Below are positions 1 through 12,634 of a DNA stretch of 64,000 nt, piece after piece. The first letter of the stretch is position 1. Each line of letters begins with the position of its first letter. The notes beneath the pieces are model-generated. The model had not been told where the DNA came from and did no database searches. It saw only the letters and a program-made list of their open reading frames with translations. The stretch comes from Symbiodinium natans (taxonomy: Eukaryota > Sar > Dinophyceae > Suessiales > Symbiodiniaceae), in NCBI GenBank assembly GCA_905221605.1, contig CAJNDS010002765.1:60001-124000 (forward strand), in the 5' to 3' direction. A program made the translations under genes and the position numbers.

Positions 1-41
1 CGAATCCTGCACCACCACAGAAAAGCAATTACAGCCAAGAA

Positions 42-79
42 GGAAAACCCGCAGATGCTCACTGCCCGACGGGTTTTCC
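42..79. repeat. short inverted repeat
   Basis: A 10-base perfect inverted repeat: GGAAAACCCG at 42-51 is matched by CGGGTTTTCC at 70-79, with an 18-base loop. Nothing nearby suggests a terminator or an element end, so it is recorded only as structure. Confidence 0.6.
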
Positions 80-3000
80 TGGGTTTTCGTTGTTATTGTT
101 CACATCCAAGGGCCATTGTGCGATGACGGCGGACAGTCACCTGGGCGAGACTGGGCCCCAGCAGGAGCAAATCTGAGATGGGGTAGCTTTGCCACGTTTT
201 GCCACCCTCTCATTCACCACTCCAAGATAGGAAGCGGTGAATAGGCAGCAGTGCAGTTGATACATCTCAGCATCTCGACCAAGGGGTGGGAAACCCGATT
301 AAACAGGACGTCGAGACGAAGTTTCAGAGAGGAGATCCAGTTCGCCCAAAGCTGAGTTGACGGTCCAGCTGACGGTCTCGGGAAAGTTGGGAACGTTAAT
401 GGTTCGTGCGCTTGAAACATGTCTGTAGAAAGGTGAGAGCACTTGAAGTGTAACATCCCATGTTAAGCAAATCTGCGTGGGACCGCAAATTTGTGTTCTG
501 GTGGGCTTTTGGCGGGTTTCGGAGCAGAGTAACACCCTAGCGACACCGGCTACTTCGCATTGGGCAAGGACGCCTAGAACATGAACCTTGCATTGTAAGC
601 CTTGTGTTGCTGTTGAAAAGTCACCTGCTCTACTCCGGCACAGGCCCTTTAAAGGTTCAACCCAAACAAGATTTCATAACCTTTGTGACGCACTCCTCTT
701 TCCACCTAATTGTTGTGAAGCTGTCTGAGTCCCCCCGAGCCGCAATTGCCTTGCGTTTCTCCTGTGCGTTTTTGCGTTCAGAGGTGCAAGCAAGATGTGG
801 ACACCGGTGCAGGGCTTCTTTGGCTCTGGGACGACAGGCACGTTCGCCGCACTTGCAATGTGCTGTTGGCTTGCGCAGATGCCAGCTGGCGCGCAATGCC
901 GGCTCGACAGGCACTCTGATTCGGCAGTCTTTAAGGGCCAAGGGCGATTCCATCTTGCTGAACTTGCCGAACCCCGAGGTGCAGCCATGGCTGCTTTTTT
1001 TTTTTATTTTTAAGAGAGAGGTTTCGTTCTGCGCGGCTGGGGTCCCGTGGGTGCCGGCAGGCAGCCGCATCTGCGGCTGCATCGATGCCTCCACCTTGGT
1101 CGCGAGCTTACTGCAGCTTACTTCTGTATGACCCTCCTCAACTACCACAGAAATCCACAGATCCCGTTGTAGATAATGCGTTGGGATTCCCCCACTTTGG
1201 AAGTGGCCGACGGAGCTTCGAGAGCAGCCGCGGGTTGAACGTGGCTTCAGCAGACTTTGGCTGTTTCTTCTTGAAGCCAAGGCAAGTCCCACCTCTCAGC
1301 CAGCAGGCACGCCATTTTACGCTTCACGTCGCGCAGGTGGAAAGGTGTATCGCGTTGCGACGTTTGTGCTTTTTGTCAGCTGCTCGCCAGTCGTCGCTCT
1401 TCCGGAGTTCCTGTTTTCCAGGTCGCCGCAAGTATTGTTTTTTCAAAGCTCGGAAGCTTTGGAAGCTAACACGGGACGCTCTTTGTTATTGACAGTCCTT
1501 TGCCGGGCCATGAAGTGCTTCTGATGCTGGCTCTTCGGGCATAGTCTTGGGTAGCCTCTGTGCACTGCTTCTTCTTGCACTAGATGCTGTGACCTTCGTG
1601 GTCTGCACCAATGCAGCTGAAGTGCTGCAGCGTGTTCATTGTGGCCCAGCTCAAGTTCTTCAACTTCCTCACCCTTCCCCAAATATTCTTCATGGCACCA
1701 TCGTAATGCCTCGCAAGCCTCCGAGAAACCCTTCGGAGGACCTTACAAAGGCCTGCGCAATTTTTTCATAGATGTTGCCAAGTACGACAGCAGTCTAGAA
1801 GCCAACCGAGTGAGGTCACGTGTCCGGCCGAGCCCAACGTGTTTCATAATGCGGTATGTGCTGCAATTTGCAAGCATACCAATCTTAGGGCATGAGTGCG
1901 CTTGAGCAGCTTTGCCGTTTTTGAGATTTGACAGGCGGTGCTGGCTGTGAGCTCGCACATGACCTGGCTCGGCAAGGTCGACAAAGTCGAGGCGACCCTG
2001 AGCAATCTCGTTTTCTTCTTGGCATCAGCAGCACTGCCCAGATTAGGCAGCAACCGGTCAACACACGAGCCGGAGCCAGCTTGAGACGAAGCTTTGTGAG
2101 GCCCTTTGTGTTTTTCGGGAGGGCATGCTTCTGTGAAGCGAGATCGAAGAGAGAGATGGAACGAACGGTTCAAAGCTGCCATCATGTCACAGGATCGAGT
2201 TCCCCTTGAAGCCCAGCTCGTGGGAGCGGACTTGGCGTCGTTGTTGTGAGGCACTGGGCTTGCCAAGTTTTCTTCCGATAATCGACAAGTCGTCGAGTGA
2301 TGGCGATGTCTTGGAATGTCTTCGAAGCCTCAGTGTTCCTTTGTTTGTTCTAGAGCGTAAAGAGTGCATGAAGTAAAATCAACATCTTGCCAGGATTTCG
2401 AGAATGCAACATGCACACCCATTGTGTCGTTAGCATGGCCGTCAAAACGGCCTGCAGAAACGAAAGCCTTTCCGTTTGGCACCTGTCAGATGGGGTTATG
2501 CTGTCGCTTACGCGTGAGAGGAGAACGACCGCTCACTTAGTACCTTCAAGCTGCTTATTGTTTTATGTCTCGGCGTCTATGAAACAGCACCGATCTTCCT
2601 GATGGGAGGCCTGAAGCGAATTGTTTTCACCATCATCATAGCGCACATAGCTCTGGTTGTGCTGTTCTCATCTGAACTGCATCACCACGTTGTTAGTGAA
2701 ATTGCATGTCAGGGGCCAATTGGAAGCGAAGTATCTTCCTTCCTGCTCTAGCCCCTAGCATCGCAAGCGCAAGGTGCCCCTCCAAGCTCTCACGTGTTCG
2801 TTTTGCCCTAAGTCTCGCTTTTGATGTTTGTGACTTGCCTCGTAGCGAGATGTTGAGTCAGCCAGTCCAGCAGATTCATTGTCGGGCGCAACTGTCGCCA
2901 GACCATGGTGCTTGCCGTACAAGCTATACTTAAGATAACCAGCGACATGCGGGGACTCCGTTGACTTTGCATCTTCATCCTTTTGACGCTCCCTTTCTCA

Positions 3001-4430
3001 GAATTCTCAGCGAAGCACCCCATGCGAGTCGCCCAATGATATGTTCGTCATCGCAAGGTCTGAAATCAGAAGTAGTTTGCAACGGGTGAGGCTCTGGTCT
3101 TGGAGTCCCTAAAGACTGTCTTGCCGCTCATTTGAACTCGTCTCTATTCTGGTGGCCCATGAATCGCAGCCACAACTGCTTGATGCTTGGATGCATTGGC
3201 TATCCGTTTGTCCATAACTGGGGAAACGAGCCTTGATTGTCCGACAAGCCACAGAGTTTAACGCTGAGCATTGAGAAGCCTGACATGCAAGCATATGCAA
3301 ACCCACACAAGTGTGTCGTGGCGTGCCGTCGCAGCAAGCATCGGTTCGAAGGACAAATCGACTCGCGTCGAGAAACTCTAGGCGACCCACCAATTGGATC
3401 CAAGAACAATAGGATACAGTAGGTCTGTCCAATCTCGGTCAAACAGTCCGATCTGGCTGCCATGCGTTCGGGAACCGAGAAACTCCTGTCAGCGGGACAT
3501 GAAAGGGCTTGACGATAGCGCATGTCTTCGATACACCCGCATTGCTCAAGCCCAGAAGCGACCTTTGTCAACAAAAGCTTGGGTGGTTTTCCCAGGCAGA
3601 GAATGTTTGCCCCAGACTCAATAGACCCTGAACCGATTCTAGTCTTTCATCGGCTTGCTTCTGTCCAACTACAACGAGTCTAAGCAGCACTGTAAAAGGC
3701 AACCAGGGGTACTGAGAAGGACCTCTCTACCCTTGCACTGCAAAGCTACATGGTCATTCGGAATGTCACTTACAACTCCAACTTCACTGTTGTTTCTTGA
3801 TTGGCTCATGCGATTGAAGCCTATGAGTTTTTGGTTTCTGCTTGACAACTGTTGCACATGTGGGCTTGGGATGTGCATGCCTCGGACTTGTCATGGGAAG
3901 TTGACATGCCTTGCATGGGCAATCATGGGCATGACATTCACGGAATTTTACTGGTTCATTTCAGCTCAGCCAAGGAGAGGCCTCGCACGTCGCCGTTAAT
4001 GTCACAGCGGAGCAGGTCCTTCCATGTTCTTCCAATGTGCTTCAGGGAAGCCATGGGAAGCCTGTAAAAAATCTGCACGGACGCCATACTGATGGCCGAT
4101 TTGTCGATGCGGGCCCCGATGTCTGCCACTTTGTACTCTCAACCAACTCATACTTTGCCTGACTCTATAAGTCCGTGAGCCTCCAGAGAAGAGACGGATG
4201 GGCACAGTCATGGTGTCCAGGAGTTAATGCCTTGGCGGATCAGCTGTTGCTTCACGCCTATTAGCCAGCTAATGAAGACAAATCATGCGCCTGCTTTTGT
4301 ATGCCCTACCCTGGCAAGTGCCAGATCACGAGGCTGTCAAAGCCTTGCAGGTTGTTGTGTTGCAAGGAGTACCAATTGCAGCCCGCAGGTTTGGCTCACC
4401 GCCCTCATGTTCTGCCCCTGAAAGGCTTGC
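80..4430. other. no recognised gene; intron or intergenic sequence
   Basis: Open frames here are short, occur on both strands and match no family I know. The most protein-like is 795-1013 (+), whose first 35 residues are hydrophobic like a signal peptide (GTFAALAMCCWLAQMPAGA), but it ends in a run of phenylalanines encoded by a T tract near 994. I see no convincing splice pairs, repeats longer than a few tens of bases, or RNA genes. Confidence 0.4.
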
Positions 4431-4441
4431 CTTCCCACCTC

Positions 4442-4474
4442 ATATATATATATGTATATATATATATGTATATT
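4442..4474. repeat. TA microsatellite
   Basis: An alternating TA tract, broken twice by GTA, followed by a run of T. The sequence from here to about 5.1 kb is visibly richer in A and T than its surroundings and holds no recognisable coding exon. Confidence 0.9.
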
Positions 4475-5439
4475 TTTTTGGACACTTCCAACATTGCCCC
4501 CGCCTCCCTGCTTCCATTATGATGATTGATTGCCTATACCAGTTGCCGGGTCACAGCCAATATGAGCGGAAATCAAGCAGGAGCCTTAGTCCATTCACCT
4601 TCTTCAATTTGACAAAAAGCACTTGTATTCTAGGGATGTTCAATAGTATAGTTGAAGATAATAGTGATGCAATGGAGTCAAACATGGCGAGTATACTTAA
4701 GGTGTATTCTTCATACTTATGGTAGTTGCAATATGTACTTATTCTTGTTGTTAAAATAGGGGGGGAGGTGAGTGAGCTTGTTGTAGAGAAGTTGTTATAG
4801 GATCTCGACCCATGAGTATCGTCATAATCGCGATATTTGCCATGAGTCGTATGAATGTTATTCATAAACTGCTGCAGATCAACTTTTATGTCAGTGATGT
4901 TACTTCTGTGAATGTATTCAGTGTACATACTAACTAGATACACCAAGTACAGTCTTTATGTTCAATGAGTGATACTTGTTGCTGTAACTGATAAGTGTAT
5001 CAGTGATACCTGTCTGTTTCGTTTTTGAATTGGTTGCATTTGTAGGAGGGAACGCAATAGGGCTGATTATTTCGCCATTTTCTATACCTGGTGCTATTTT
5101 CGGCGCGCCCTGCCAAAAAAAGTGGATCTCATCACAGACGGCCCAAGACACCAAACAAGAAAGCAATCCTAGCAACATATTTGTTTGGTCTCAGCATGTT
5201 GTTGCCTGTTTTTTGGATTTCCCAAGGCTTTTCCTAGCGCAGTAAATGCAGCAAGGCCTTGTTGTAGAAAGAACAGATCGAGCTTCGATTGGTTGACCTA
5301 GCCCAACACAGCAAACAAGTCAAAGCCCAGTTACATCGGGCAGCAGACCTTCTTGGTCTCAACACGATGTAGTTTTGCTTTCTTGCGGTTTTCCCTGGTG
5401 TTCTTGTGGCTAGGTTGGAAAAACGTACCCAAAGCCGAA

Positions 5440-5905
5440 AACCAAAAACAACTCGAGTTTTGATTGGTTGTTGCTTACTCACGACAAAAAACCCAACGTG
5501 TCGAGACCAAAAAATTCTCCTCCAGGGATTGTTTTGTGGTTACAACATCCCCCAAACGTCAACAGGAGAAAGCGACAGGTTGCATTTCATTCATTTTTGT
5601 TTTTCATTTTGTTTCTGGGCGTGTTTTTTGGTATTTCGCTAAAAAGCCAGAACAACTCGAGTTTTTTGGTTTTTGCTACCCCAGACAGCTTCAATCAAAA
5701 CCCAGGTGTTCTGGTATCGGAGCTGAAAACCCAAAAGCAACTCGAGTCTAGAAAGGTTTACATAGCTCAACAGAAAAAGCAAACCAAATCCCAAAATTGT
5801 GTTGTATCGGGGCCGAAACACCAAAACCAACTCGAGTTTTGATCGGTTGTTGCTTACCCAGGACAGCAAGAACCAGCCAAACCAAGGTTCTTGGTCTTTG
5901 AACCG
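5440..5905. repeat. degenerate dispersed repeat built on CAACTCGAGT
   Basis: The motif CAACTCGAGT recurs near 5449, 5651, 5729 and 5829. Two copies (5449 and 5829) are followed by almost the same 20 or so bases, TTTTGATYGGTTGTTGCTTAC. Spacing is uneven (about 80-200 bases), so this is a diverged repeat cluster rather than a clean tandem array. The open frames across it, with repeated residues such as KTTRVLIGCCLL, are a product of the repeat. Confidence 0.7.
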
Positions 5906-6064
5906 AAATACCAAAAACACTAGGGCAGAACAAAAGAACGCATGAGACTTTCAGACTTCATTTGTACAGGTATCGGAATTCGGAGTCCTGCAAAGGATTG
6001 GACATACAAGACATACCGTAAACATGCAGTCGTATGCAGTCCAAACGAGGCTGTACGGATCATT

Positions 6065-6083
6065 GGGCGGGGGGGTGGGGGGG
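6065..6083 (+). other. G-rich tract
   Basis: Runs of three, nine and seven Gs separated by single C or T residues, able in principle to form a G-quadruplex. No gene structure around it suggests a regulatory role. Confidence 0.5.
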
Positions 6084-6298
6084 TTTGGATTGAATACATA
6101 GATAGTGATCTTGGTGTAGGACTGACACGTAACTCCATGAAAGTATCCTTTCACAGCTTCATGGATGAATCGGGAGCCGCGTGTGTCACTGCTTCCCACG
6201 CAGACGTCGCCAGCTGTCGTCGTTGCACCTCGGCGTTTGAACAGGCATAGGAGTGCATGCGGGGTTGGGTCGTTCTGTGGGGTTAGGTCGTTCCCATC

Positions 6299-6821
6299 TT
6301 GGGCGAGTTTAGGTCAGCAGCGATGCTCGCATTCTGGCAGTCCCTGCTGATACAAGTATTGCTGAGATTCAGTCACGATGTGGAAACAAGATTCATCGGA
6401 GGGCGGAAATGGCAGTTGTCACCATGCTCTGTGGGCTGGGCAGGCCCGTGCTTCATCAGGCAGCAGGCCCCACAGTTCAAAAGGCCGGCCGGGCTGCGGT
6501 CCCCCAGAAAGTCCCTCGAGTTTGCACCCGGGATCCCCCCTCACCCTGCAAGGTCCGGCCGGTACTGTTTACGGTCCCGCGGCGTCCCGTCACCAAAGCT
6601 CGCACCCCTCGAGGCCGCTCCGGTCCCCCGCTCGCGTATCACAGATTCGTCAGGATCCTCCGTAGTATCCCGCCCTCCCACAGGGTCCCGTGCCGTGGCA
6701 TTCCGCAGCTCGCACTCCACAGGGTCCCTATCCCCAGTGCCCCGGCCGCCAAGAATGCAGCCCCCCCCCCCGCTTGCCAGCCTGGACGAGTACCCAACCC
6801 CCGAGGGTCTTTGGGAAGAAA
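6299..6821 (+). CDS. possible exon encoding a Ser/Pro/Arg-rich disordered segment
   Basis: The frame stays open for 834 bases from 6299, the longest outside microsatellites. Codons from about 6480 to 6815 prefer G or C in third position and encode a Ser/Pro/Arg-rich, probably disordered stretch ending in SLDEYPTPEGLWEE. A textbook donor GTGAGT follows at 6822, so the coding part probably stops there and the rest of the open frame is intron. A second frame is open over the same bases, which is common in GC-rich DNA and lowers confidence. No family is recognised, and neither the start nor the next exon could be placed. Confidence 0.3.
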
Positions 6822-8826
6822 GTGAGTGTTTGACACGCTTGTGCCTTAAGTTTGAGTTTAGAGGTAAGATAAAGAAAGCTTCAGGTTTCTCTTTCTTGTG
6901 TGTTTCCTACCATTGCCTTCTGTGCCCTGCCCACCCTCTGTGTAATACTGAGTGGGGTTGCCTTTCCCGCCCGCCGATTGCAATCGAGTTGTCTTGCCTG
7001 TACTGCTGCCTTTTGCCTGAGGCAACACGTTGGAACAAACAGAGTGTTTGCCCTGCCTTAAGTCTGAGTTTAGAGTGCAAAAAACGGTCGTGCAGTGTGA
7101 GTGGTCTGGATTGTTTTTTGGCAAAGCTGTAGAGGTTCCTGTTGCGCTGGTAGGTCCCGAGGGTTGGGTTGATTAAACGTTGCACTGCCAGACACTGGGA
7201 CTGGCATGTGCTTCCACCCGCTGGCAATCATGTACAGCAGTTTACACAAGCACACAACACACTTGCAAATGTAAATGTTTTACTTGCCGAGCCGACACTT
7301 AAACCTTTTCATCCTAGGCGGGCATCTGCATTGCGAACTGTGCCATATCTATCGTCAGCACATGCCTGTATTACTCCGAGCTTCATCGTCTGATGCTTGG
7401 CTGCACTGTATGAGTTGGTTTGTTGTGTTTTCAGTGGTTGCAGCGAGCTTGATGCATAAAACTTTTCCACTCAGGCATGAGTTTCCTTTTTTCGCTGCCC
7501 AGCTGAACGCCGCGATCGGCGCCTTGCTTTCGGGCTGCTTATTGATTGTGATGCCAAAGGACTGGGCCCGCAACGCTGGATGCAAGAGCCTAAAAGAACC
7601 TGGCTTTGGATGCTTGCAGGACTCCAGAGCAAGCCCTTGTCATCTTACTTACTGGTTCCGTTTGGCGGCCCTTCTCTCGGCCCAGTGCCTAGGAGCCTTC
7701 AGCAATTGTTTCTGGCTTCCTTTGTAGTTCACGGAAACGTGAGATGGAAACGTTGCGCTTCGGTTGCTTGTGGTTAGGTGGTTCTCCTATGTTCTCCTGC
7801 ATCATCTCCGATTCTTAGGAACTGTTTGGAGATTGTCAGCATCCCGCGTGTGGGCAATGATGATTTGCCACCAATTCTGCAACAGGCAAGGCGAAGTTGT
7901 CCTTCACTTTTGTTCCGCGCGTGTTTTCCTTGGAAGGCAGTTGTGCCACTGTCGCTGACGCTGTCCACGCTCATACTCCGGCGAAGCTACAACAACGCTT
8001 CTAGTCTCATCATAGCAGATGGTTCCTAGTCTTAGTTTTTAATCCTTTCAAGACTTTGGAGCGTGGCTGGGAGCCGGAGAGGTTCAGTTGGTGGGATCAG
8101 CCTGTGTGGTTTTCGGAATTGTTGTTGGCTTCTTGCCGAGCCTCTTCGCAATTGACAGCCGAAAGCCACTTGGCTGATATGCTAACAAGCACTTGCAAAT
8201 GCTGCAATCAAAAGGGAAGAAACTAGGTAATTGTTTCACCTTTGTCAAGCTCCAGTAGGTCACGAGGCCCTTGGCCAATGAGACTTCCCGATCACAGGCA
8301 GACCCATGTGGCTTGGGTTTCGGTCTTCCTCGTCTCTCGCCTTCCGCAAGCTGCGGCAAACGTTGTCGCGGAAGGATTCTTGGAAGGCTCAGAGCAGAAA
8401 TGTGGCGAGAGTCCTGCACAAACAGTCTTCGAAAGCTTCTGGAGGACATCGTGATTTCGCTTGGGCTGTACGGGCCACACTCTACACTCAGTTGCTGGGG
8501 ATGCATCTGCCTCAGCTCGTCAGCTTGGGATGTGCAATTATAATGCATTTTGGACGCTTCGCGTGCTGTGAGCCTGGCTCGATCTGGCTCGCCTGGCTCG
8601 GCTCGCCACCCGCAGATTTTCATCTTTCACGCAAGGTGCTGTGTTTTTGCAACGGTGTGCTGAGCACACTGCTTTTTGCAATTGCGATGAGTATTCGGGC
8701 CATGGCACGGCAGTCGGTGGGGCTGCCTGCAGGCAGGAACGGATGCTTACCAGCTTCATGTCGTGCAAGTTTTAGATTTTGCAGTTTTTGCATCTCAGCG
8801 TTGGCACGAGTTGTGACCGTTGACAG
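6822..8826. other. no recognised gene; one hydrophobic open frame
   Basis: The frame 7275-7727 (+) is open for 150 codons and has hydrophobic stretches such as FFAAQLNAAIGALLSGCLLI, which could span a membrane. It has no homolog I recognise and no clear splice context. A short stretch is duplicated: CTTAAGTYTGAGTTTAGAG occurs near 6847 and again near 7057. Confidence 0.3.
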
Positions 8827-9012
8827 GTGAGGATTCCGATCCATCGATGGATTCGCCGGGGCTTCCTCGAAGCATCTTGAGGGTTCCTCAAGCCCAGCCT
8901 CTTGGGGCCGCGGAGCCCTCGGAGCCCTCGGAGCCTGCGGAGCTCGCCGAGCCCGGGGAAATGGCCGACATCAGTGCCGCAGAAGACTTCGAGGATCAGG
9001 CCCCGCCCAAAG
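8827..9012 (+). CDS. possible exon encoding an acidic Pro/Glu/Ser repeat
   Basis: After a GACAG acceptor at 8822-8826 the frame encodes an acidic, low-complexity segment containing EPSEPSEPAELAEPGEMAD and then SAAEDFEDQAPP. The triplet repeats (GAGCCCTCG type, about 8910-8955) keep the frame open in more than one register. The donor is not clear; it may lie near 9012. No family is recognised. Confidence 0.3.
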
Positions 9013-12000
9013 GCAATCCCAGCAATCTGCACCCAAGTTCCTGTTTCGGCCGTGACTGGCGGAGTGGAGGCCTCTGACCTTTATCTTGAGTCTCCAGCCA
9101 CCAGGAGCGCCACCAGCTTGAAGTGTGTGGAAGTGTGGAGTGTGTGGAGGATTCATCAGTTGAAAGACCATAGCGACCTGGAGGATGTCCGGCTGTGACA
9201 AGATTCGGGCCACACTGATGCCGTGGATTGCCTTTGTCAAGACCTTATTCCATCCTAAGCAGGCAATTGCACTGGGTGGAAATGTGGCATTTGGCAGCAC
9301 GTCCACGTGAAGTTCTACGTAACCTTTGGCGTGACCCTCCGCCCCCCTCCCTGATTTCTGATGCCATTGGAATCCATTGGAAATGCCATGCCACGCATTC
9401 TCACATCTAAGGTGCTCAGCCTGAGTTTGTTCGTCTGTCTCTACCACAACCACGCGGCCGGGGGGGAACCGTTTGCTTTCAACACTTCGACTTTGGTCTG
9501 CAGCACAGTGTTTGGCCGAGCCCATGTGTTTCGCAATTGTCATCTCTCTGAATTGTGCCTTGTTGCATGAGTTGTATGATACTTTCTACGTGTGAGAGAG
9601 AAATAGAGCTCTAGCAGACTCTAGCAAGCAGGCCATCGTTTGGGTGCTGGAGCTTTTCTGCACAGTCCTGTCTGCGTGGGCCTGAGCAAGCTTATACATC
9701 TTGGGTTCCTTCACATCAAGTCCACACCACCTAGGTGTTGAGCATCAGCCTGGGACAGTTTACAAGGCTGGCTTGAGTAGAAGGTTAAGCTGGCAAGAGC
9801 GCGAGCAGAGTCCATGTCGAGGAATGCAACGTTAATGGCCGTGGGCTTTTTGTGCCTTGCTTCCATTGGACTCGGAGCTGCTGTCGGTACCTGGTTGGAT
9901 GCTTGGAGTCAAAATCACATTCCAATACAGCGGAAGCTAGCTGCTTTGCTGCCTTTTCTGCTTCGTGGCTTGTGACTGCTGGTTGAGCCAAGGAAGCTGG
10001 CTACTTGGACAGGCCCTCTCATACATCGCGTGCATATGACAGACAATGTATGACAACGACATTGTCCCGACGAATTCCGACCAGGTTTTGGCAACTGTAC
10101 CGCTCATCCAGTTATCAGATCATCAATCCGTATGATCCCTATCGAGAAGTCGGCATGGCTTCTTGCTGCAGTACCTGTAAGCTTTGTAAGCTTTTAAAAA
10201 GCCTGACTTCACTCCTTGGACTACGAGTTGCGTAGTTTTTCAAAGGTATCCTTCTTGAAGTTCGTCGATGGTACCATGGTCGATGTGCAGCGTTCTCTGG
10301 GCCACCTTGCGCCGCGTGGCGTGTGTCAGTCAGGTCACCTCCTGTACTTTAAATATCCTTGCACAAGACTGGCTAGTCTCTAGGTTTATTGTGTTAACTT
10401 GCAAGGAAGGGGGGCATCTACTGCGTGGCGCCCGTTGTGCGCGAGCAGGAAGCGGCCACTCAGGCACCATGAGTGTGATGCATCCGAGAAGCTTTAACAG
10501 TGCAAATGGCCACCCGGCTGAGCCTCAGGTCCTTTACTGGGCTGTTGGCAAGGACTGTTGTGGCAGGAGCCGGCTCCATACCTGCATACCCGGCCCTTTG
10601 AAATACTGTGTGCTACGGTCTAGCAGGAGAAGCAACTTCTCCTGCGGGCAATATCTGCAAGGAGTCATGGTGGAGCAGGATCGACGTCTAGCCAAGCTAG
10701 GTAGTAGTTGGATTTTGACTTTGACAGTCTCGTTTCCAACCCTGAACAAGCGCAGCGGCCAGTTCAAAGCAAATAGCTCCCGATGCATATACAAACACCA
10801 AAACAGCTCCAGTCCTCGCGAGATCATTAGACAAGCGACAACTCGAGATTTTGGGTGCCTCGGGTGCTCATCAGCTTGAGGGTGTTGGTTCGTCAGCGGA
10901 GGCATAGAGTTCTGACTAGGAATGAACTGAGCTGACAGCCACTTTCTGAGCCAATCGAATTTGCACAAGAATTGCTTACATCTCTTCGATTCTGCCTGAG
11001 ATTGAAGCGGTAAAACTTCCAGACAAAGCAATCCAGGATGAGGTGTTCCGCAGGGCCGTTCTTCAAGCTTCATCGGTGTTTAGCATCCAGGCAGGTGCAA
11101 GAGGGCGTTTTGGACACACTTGCAGTTTGCCTGCTTGGTGTGGGCCGTTCGTTGAGGCAGCCGCAGAACCACGGTTTGTTATGCTTCTGGAGCATCCATC
11201 CCAGCTTCTAGCGTCTTGGCAGCCACGAATCTTTCAAGCTTGTGCGTGAAAAGCATCTCCTGTAGCAGGAGTAGTAGCACTTGTATAGCATAGTGCATGA
11301 CTTCTCGCAAATCCAGGCACAGCTTTGGTACGAGTCATGGCCGCACAAGCTTCTTCTTGGCATGTTTGTGCAGGTATGTTGCAACAGGAGGTGCGCGAGC
11401 GCGCAACACAGCTGAAAGCACGCGACTTGCGTAAGAATTTCAGAACCAGGAAAGTATATGACTGACCAGCAGGAGCAATGGCAAAAAATAGAAGGCGGAA
11501 GAACAACCTATGCGCGTCGCAGCCAAGCACAGAACAGAAAGTAAAATTACAGGCCAACATCTTGAAGAGAAACATGGGCAGGAATGGCATCGCACTTTGC
11601 AGGAAGGAAAATCATCTAAGTCTACCAAAGCCGCCTGACACGAGGCAGACTACGTCAAGGGTTGAACTTACATGATTTCGTCAAGCGTTGAACTTACATG
11701 GTCTTCTATCTACCTGACATGAGACAGATTCAGCTATCTCACGACAAAGAGACAGCTGAAAGCTATCTCACGACAAAGAGGACTTGGCTTTGGCTGAAAC
11801 TAAAGCACCGTCAGGTGTGCACGATGTAACATGCTGAAAAACTGCCATCGCTGCCCACGATTGGTGTTGCAGTTGAAGCGCACATTTAAATGACGATGTT
11901 CAGGCATCTTTTCTATCACGGCCCAACCCCCCTGCACACTTAAGCAGGGCAAATGAGATACCAAACAAGAATCAGCCGCGAAGGAACTAACAACACGGTT

Positions 12001-12304
12001 CTCGGAATTAGTGCAAGAAATCTTTAAATCAGCCGGCGGCAGCATTTCTAATACACGATGTATTGGCGGGACGCGATTCGATCCTTGGATTTCATAGCGG
12101 AACACTGACAGGCGAAATGGGCAGTTTCATCAAGCAGCAAGAAACCTCCACTCCCAAACCATGCCAAATCTACGTGCCTACAGTCCCTTTCTCGCAGCCT
12201 GGATTAGGTAAGAAGCTATTGACCAGGTATCGCCCCAGCACGAGCAATATTTGGAGTAGTTTTGGAGTTGTCAGCAATGCCAAGGAGAGCACACACGTAG
12301 TGCT
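9013..12304. other. no recognised gene
   Basis: Open frames such as 10268-10879 (+) and 10534-11073 (-) overlap on opposite strands and show no domain, no consistent codon preference and no splice pattern. I treat the stretch as intron or intergenic DNA. Confidence 0.35.
11653..11782. repeat. two small tandem duplications
   Basis: CGTCAAGSGTTGAACTTACA occurs at about 11654 and again at 11679. About 30 bases further on, AGCTATCTCACGACAAAGAG occurs at about 11732 and again at 11761. Each pair is almost identical, so both duplications are recent. Confidence 0.8.
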
Positions 12305-12634
12305 GTGGGCAGTGCTTATGCACCTGGTGGTTTGCATCATCGCCACTATGACGATGGCGTCCGCAACGGTGTATGCTTCAAAGCTGAAGGCCTGATGTAT
12401 CCTCAACACGCATTCCATTTGGATTTCTCCGACGACATTCTCTACTGGTTGCTGCTGGTATCTGCGGGTTGGCGTGATGCTGATGGCACGAGCCCGTATT
12501 GGCATCTTTTGGATCCTGGCATTTCAAAGGCAAAGAAGCATCCACCTTCAAAGCAGAGAACGAAGCAGCCGAAGGCAAAGGATCACGAGCCGACGATTGG
12601 TTTGGGGGAGTCAGCTGAGCTGAGATATCATTGA
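12305..12634 (+). CDS. hypothetical protein segment
   Basis: A 110-codon open frame whose first half is rich in His, Tyr and Asp (for example GGLHHRHYDDGVRNG and QHAFHLDFSDDILYW) and whose second half is basic, ending in KHPPSKQRTKQPKAKD. The composition is more protein-like than the surrounding frames. I recognise no family, and there is a competing open frame on the minus strand over the same bases. It may be one exon of a longer gene; ends are uncertain. Confidence 0.25.
   Translation: MGSAYAPGGLHHRHYDDGVRNGVCFKAEGLMYPQHAFHLDFSDDILYWLLLVSAGWRDADGTSPYWHLLDPGISKAKKHPPSKQRTKQPKAKDHEPTIGLGESAELRYH

Noticed and set aside
8920-8960. GAGCCCTCG triplet repeat as a collagen-like or structural gene
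   Set aside because: It is a short triplet expansion inside a possible exon and does not define a family.
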